DNA of 35,130 nt from CAZOIA01 sp964579675 (lineage in GTDB: Bacteria > Planctomycetota > Phycisphaerae > UBA1845 > PWPN01). The stretch is taken from the NCBI GenBank assembly GCA_964579675.1, contig CAZOIA010000037.1, positions 1 through 35,130 of the forward strand. The letters are read 5' to 3'. The notes beneath the pieces are model-generated. The model saw nothing but the letters and a program-made list of their open reading frames with translations. It was not told the origin of the DNA and did not search any database. This document shows positions 32,690 through 35,130 of this stretch, piece by piece. The position numbers and the translations under genes are program-made. Position 1 is the stretch's first letter. Each line of letters opens with the position of its first letter.

Positions 32690-33598
32690 ATGGCTGTGAC
32701 ACCGGAGTTCGGCGCCGTCAAAGGCCTTTTCCTTGCCCGGGTCCTCGCCAACGAGCCGCTTTGCCGGGACCACTGGCGCTGCGTGCTTGAGGTGGAGGAC
32801 TTCCCCGCCGCTGCCCCGGGGCAGTTCCTGCAGATCCTCTGTGCGGACCCAAGCCGCGAAGGCTGGACGGGCGGGGTGCTGTTGCGGCGGCCTTTCAGCA
32901 TCGGCGGTTTGCGGCGCAACGGCGGGCAATGCGAGATCGACATTCTGCACCGCATCGTCGGTCCCGGCACGCGTTGGCTGTCGCAACTCGCCCCGGGTGA
33001 CCGGGTGAGCATACTCGGGCCGCTCGGTCGGCCGTTCCAGGTTTTCCCAGACCACCCGCTGGCACTGCTGGTTGGGGGCGGGATCGGGCTGCCGCCGTTG
33101 ATCTGGCTGGCGGAAGCACTTCGCGATTTCGGTAAGCGTACCGTGGCTTTCGCCGGGGCCCGGTCGGCGGACCTGCTTCCCCTGACTCGCCGGCCCGAGG
33201 TTGCGGCAACGGGGGGCGAACCCGCACCGGCCTTCAGGGAGTTCGCCGAGTCCGGGACCCCGGTCGTCGTGGCCACGGACGATGGTTCACTCGGGTCAGC
33301 CGGCAGCATCGCGGAGGTCTTCGCCCGCTATCTCGACCGCCATCCTGACCATGCCCGGGCGGCGGCGGTCTATGCCTGCGGACCTGCGCCGATGATGCGG
33401 GCGATGGCCGGCCTGTGCGAGCGGCGGTCCATCCCCTGCCAGGTCTGCCTGGAACGGATGATGGGCTGCGGGATGGGGACGTGTCAGTCGTGCGTCGTTC
33501 GCCTCCGCGACCAGGAGGCCGAGGACCAGTGGCGCTATCGCCTTTGCTGCACGGACGGGCCGGTTTTCGATTCACGCCGGGTCATCTGGGATGAATGA
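32690..33598 (+). CDS. pyrK: Dihydroorotate dehydrogenase electron transfer subunit (PyrK type)
   Basis: A 302-residue flavoprotein that passes electrons between NAD(H) and the class 1B dihydroorotate dehydrogenase in pyrimidine synthesis. It has the FAD-binding RRPFS (66-70), the NAD-binding GGGIGLPPL (129-137), and the [2Fe-2S] ligands Cys260, Cys265, Cys268 and Cys286 or 287 in GCGMGTCQSC...CCTDGPVFD, as in PyrK. The segment of about 35 residues after 160 is longer than usual. ATG 32690 with AGAGGG is preferred; ATG 32663 is in frame upstream. PyrD is not adjacent here and must lie outside if this is true PyrK. A related ferredoxin reductase role cannot be excluded. Confidence 0.88.
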   Translation: MAVTPEFGAVKGLFLARVLANEPLCRDHWRCVLEVEDFPAAAPGQFLQILCADPSREGWTGGVLLRRPFSIGGLRRNGGQCEIDILHRIVGPGTRWLSQLAPGDRVSILGPLGRPFQVFPDHPLALLVGGGIGLPPLIWLAEALRDFGKRTVAFAGARSADLLPLTRRPEVAATGGEPAPAFREFAESGTPVVVATDDGSLGSAGSIAEVFARYLDRHPDHARAAAVYACGPAPMMRAMAGLCERRSIPCQVCLERMMGCGMGTCQSCVVRLRDQEAEDQWRYRLCCTDGPVFDSRRVIWDE

Positions 33599-33716
33599 GT
33601 CGGCCGGTCATGGTGCTTGAGGGCCCGACCATGGCCCATGCTGTCATCCGTCCACAATTGATGGTAAACTCGAGCCTGTAAGCCCGGCGGAGATCAAGTA
33701 ACCCAGGGATTGAACC

Positions 33717-34313
33717 ATGGCCACAGAGGACGACCCGGGAGCACCGGAAGGAAGCGAATACCTTGGCGTTTATGAAGGTGGTGTGGTCCGGCTCCGTGCG
33801 AGCGTCGACTGGGCGGATGGGACGCCGGTTTCCGTTCGCGTGGCGGACCTCGCCCCGCAGGAGCCGGGAAAGAAGCTGGGCAAGGTGATTGTCGCCGGTT
33901 TCGGCCTGGCGGGCCGATGGATCGCCGACATCTTCGACCGCCATGGGATCGAGTACGTCGTCGTCGAGAAGAACCACGACACCGTGCGCGCGCAACGCAA
34001 GCTGGGCCGGACCGTGATCGAAGGCGATATCTCCGAGGAGCAGACGCTTTGCCGCGCGGGGATCGATGAGGCTTCGATCCTGGCCCTCACCGTGCCGGAC
34101 GAGAAGGCGGTTCTGGAGGCGACGCGCCTGGCCCGGTCGCTCAGGCCGGGCATTTACATCGTGGCCCGGACGCTCTACTCGTCCTCGGGTTTGCAGGCCT
34201 CGCAGCTCGGCGCCGACGAGGTGATCAAGGCCGAGCAGGTGGTAGCCCGGCAATTCTACGAGATGCTGCTTCGCAAGATCAGCGAGCCGGTCCAAAGCAC
34301 GCCCGGCGGCTGA
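33717..34313 (+). CDS. Stand-alone RCK-N (TrkA-N) protein with small N-terminal beta domain
   Basis: A 198-residue cytoplasmic protein. Residues 55-175 form a TrkA-N/RCK Rossmann domain with KVIVAGFGLAGRWIA (GFGLAG 61-66) and an acidic residue Glu84 at the end of strand 2, so it should bind NAD(H) or a nucleotide. GDISEEQTLCRAGI is the usual following segment. RCK-N usually controls potassium channels, but there is no membrane segment, no RCK-C domain and no channel gene nearby. Residues 14-43 (EYLGVYEGGVVRLRASVDW then ADGTPVSVRV) resemble the short beta domain of DUF104/AF2212-type proteins, a fusion I have not met. Its function is unknown. Confidence 0.82.
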   Translation: MATEDDPGAPEGSEYLGVYEGGVVRLRASVDWADGTPVSVRVADLAPQEPGKKLGKVIVAGFGLAGRWIADIFDRHGIEYVVVEKNHDTVRAQRKLGRTVIEGDISEEQTLCRAGIDEASILALTVPDEKAVLEATRLARSLRPGIYIVARTLYSSSGLQASQLGADEVIKAEQVVARQFYEMLLRKISEPVQSTPGG

Positions 34314-34331
34314 TGCAACGCTGGGCCGAGC

Positions 34332-34371
34332 GAATTGAGAGAGAATTGAGAGTTGAGAATCGGGAATTGAG
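34332..34371. repeat. Short GAATTGAG direct repeats before the Hsp20 gene
   Basis: GAATTGAG occurs at 34332-34339, 34343-34350 and 34364-34371, with a related GTTGAGAATC between the second and third. The stretch is clearly AT-richer than its surroundings and begins 65 bases before the Hsp20 ATG. No CIRCE-type heat-shock operator is seen. It may be a regulatory array or simple sequence. Confidence 0.5.
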
Positions 34372-34396
34372 GAAGGTTTTCTTGAGGGCCTAGGGC

Positions 34397-34915
34397 ATGT
34401 CTCGATTTCCTTTCCGCGTACCGGAGAAGCTGTCACTCGAAGGGTTGCAATCCGAAGTCAGCAGCCTGATCGAACGGTGGTGGCACTGCGGCCTCAGTAC
34501 GGGCCCGCTCGACGGGCAGGACTGGGCTCCGCCGACGGAGCTGCGTGACGAGCCGGACTGCTACCGGGTGGTGATGGAATTGCCCGGGGTCGATCGATCG
34601 ACGATCGATCTGACCGCCCGGGCGGCGAGCCTGGTCATTCGCGGCGAGAAGCTCGCCCCGCCGACGGCCCCCTCGTCGGAGGGCGCCGAAGCACCCGCGG
34701 TGCGGGTCCTGCAAACGGAACGGCGTTACGGCGGTTTCAGGCGGACCATCGCCTTGCCGGGGCCCATCCGGATCGATGCCACATCGGCGGTGCTCAGGGA
34801 CGGCGTACTCGAAGTAACGCTGCCCAAGGCGGCGAGCCCGGACCCGACCGAGGTCCACGTCGATATCGATGTCCAAGCATCGCAAGGGAAGGGCTCGACC
34901 GCGATCGGAAGCTGA
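34397..34915 (+). CDS. Small heat shock protein (Hsp20/alpha-crystallin family)
   Basis: A 172-residue ATP-independent chaperone that binds unfolding proteins. The alpha-crystallin domain (about residues 45-157) begins with PPTELRDEPDCYRVVMELPG, the usual entry into the first strand, and includes GGFRRTIALPGPI and the family signature VLRDGVLEVTLPK (131-144). An insertion rich in Ala and Pro (about 87-102) lies in the loop between strands. The N-terminal arm (1-44) is variable, with tryptophans that may drive assembly. The length is normal. No clear CIRCE or ROSE-type control element is visible upstream, only the GAATTGAG repeats. Confidence 0.93.
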   Translation: MSRFPFRVPEKLSLEGLQSEVSSLIERWWHCGLSTGPLDGQDWAPPTELRDEPDCYRVVMELPGVDRSTIDLTARAASLVIRGEKLAPPTAPSSEGAEAPAVRVLQTERRYGGFRRTIALPGPIRIDATSAVLRDGVLEVTLPKAASPDPTEVHVDIDVQASQGKGSTAIGS

Positions 34916-34997
34916 CGCGCTTACAGCAGGAGCTGAGAAGACACCCCTGCGGCACCGGTTATTAACCGTACGTGTTCAGTGTTCAGCGGCCTCCGGA

Positions 34998-35073
34998 GCG
35001 ATTAGAGCCGCTTCGGGCGCGATCAGAGCCGCTTCAGGCGCGATCAGAACCGCTTCAGGCGCGATCAGAGCCG
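34998..35073. repeat. Tandem 21-bp repeat, about 3.6 copies
   Basis: Units start at 34998, 35019, 35040 and 35061 (the last partial, 13 bases). Each begins GCGATCAGAGCCGC and ends TTCAGGC, with one or two substitutions in units 1 and 3. Since 21 is a multiple of 3 it could encode seven-residue repeats, but no start or clear frame is seen before the window ends. A CGGTT-ATT-AACCG hairpin (34956-34968) without a T-run lies just before and could end the Hsp20 transcript. Nothing else is seen to 35130. Confidence 0.75.
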
Positions 35074-35130
35074 GTCTCTGTGAGGCCGGTGTTTCCTCGG
35101 ACGGGGGGATTCCACGCCCCGAAGGGCCAC

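Noticed and set aside
34998..35073. CRISPR array
   Set aside because: The 21-base units are directly adjacent with no spacers, and no cas genes are in the window.

Overview
The window is GC-rich and densely coding. It looks like a chromosomal piece of a planctomycete, perhaps Phycisphaerae-like. That placement is an inference from several traits: a secreted protein with a PEP-CTERM tail, a relic of a sulfatase start, a very large acetylxylan-esterase-like hydrolase, a GH43-like secreted propeller, an SpmA/SpmB pair and a PAC2 protein, all beside a Gram-negative type IV pilus assembly cluster. No rRNA, CRISPR array, insertion sequence or phage gene is visible.

Layout. 1-2760: a partial SRP-RNA-like sequence on the minus strand at the left edge, a long inverted repeat, an NAD-dependent epimerase, a strong sigma70-type promoter with a roughly 300-nt structured leader, the PEP-CTERM protein with a strong terminator, a sulfatase relic, and tRNA-Ala(GGC) on the minus strand. 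2980-6190: birA-type biotin ligase and a large membrane protein with a degenerate spermidine-synthase-like tail, closed by a terminator. 6450-21888 (plus strand): a type IV pilus cluster. It runs pilin, small membrane protein, PilM, PilN, PilO, PilP-like, secretin PilQ, TPR lipoprotein, then a signalling block (histidine kinase, receiver-only regulator, HD-GYP protein, STAS protein), then PilB, PilT, PilC.

21989-31355 (minus strand): an esterase-like hydrolase, a two-gene ABC exporter, then a run of six genes (PAC2, SpmA, SpmB, conserved 97-aa protein, GH43-like protein, SAM methyltransferase). 31668-34915 (plus strand): Memo family, PyrK-type electron transfer subunit, a stand-alone RCK-N protein and an Hsp20. 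The right edge carries a 21-bp tandem repeat.

How it fits together. The pilus cluster has the cytoplasmic ring and alignment subcomplex (PilM/N/O/P), the outer-membrane pore with a likely pilotin-type TPR lipoprotein, the platform PilC, and the extension (PilB) and retraction (PilT) motors. No prepilin peptidase and only one pilin are present. The HK/receiver/HD-GYP/STAS block between pore and motor genes suggests that phosphotransfer and c-di-GMP control are encoded together with the machine. The observations I find most worth checking are the two structured mRNA leaders (PEP-CTERM gene and pilin), the embedded signalling block, and the SRP-RNA-like sequence lacking its protein-binding loop.
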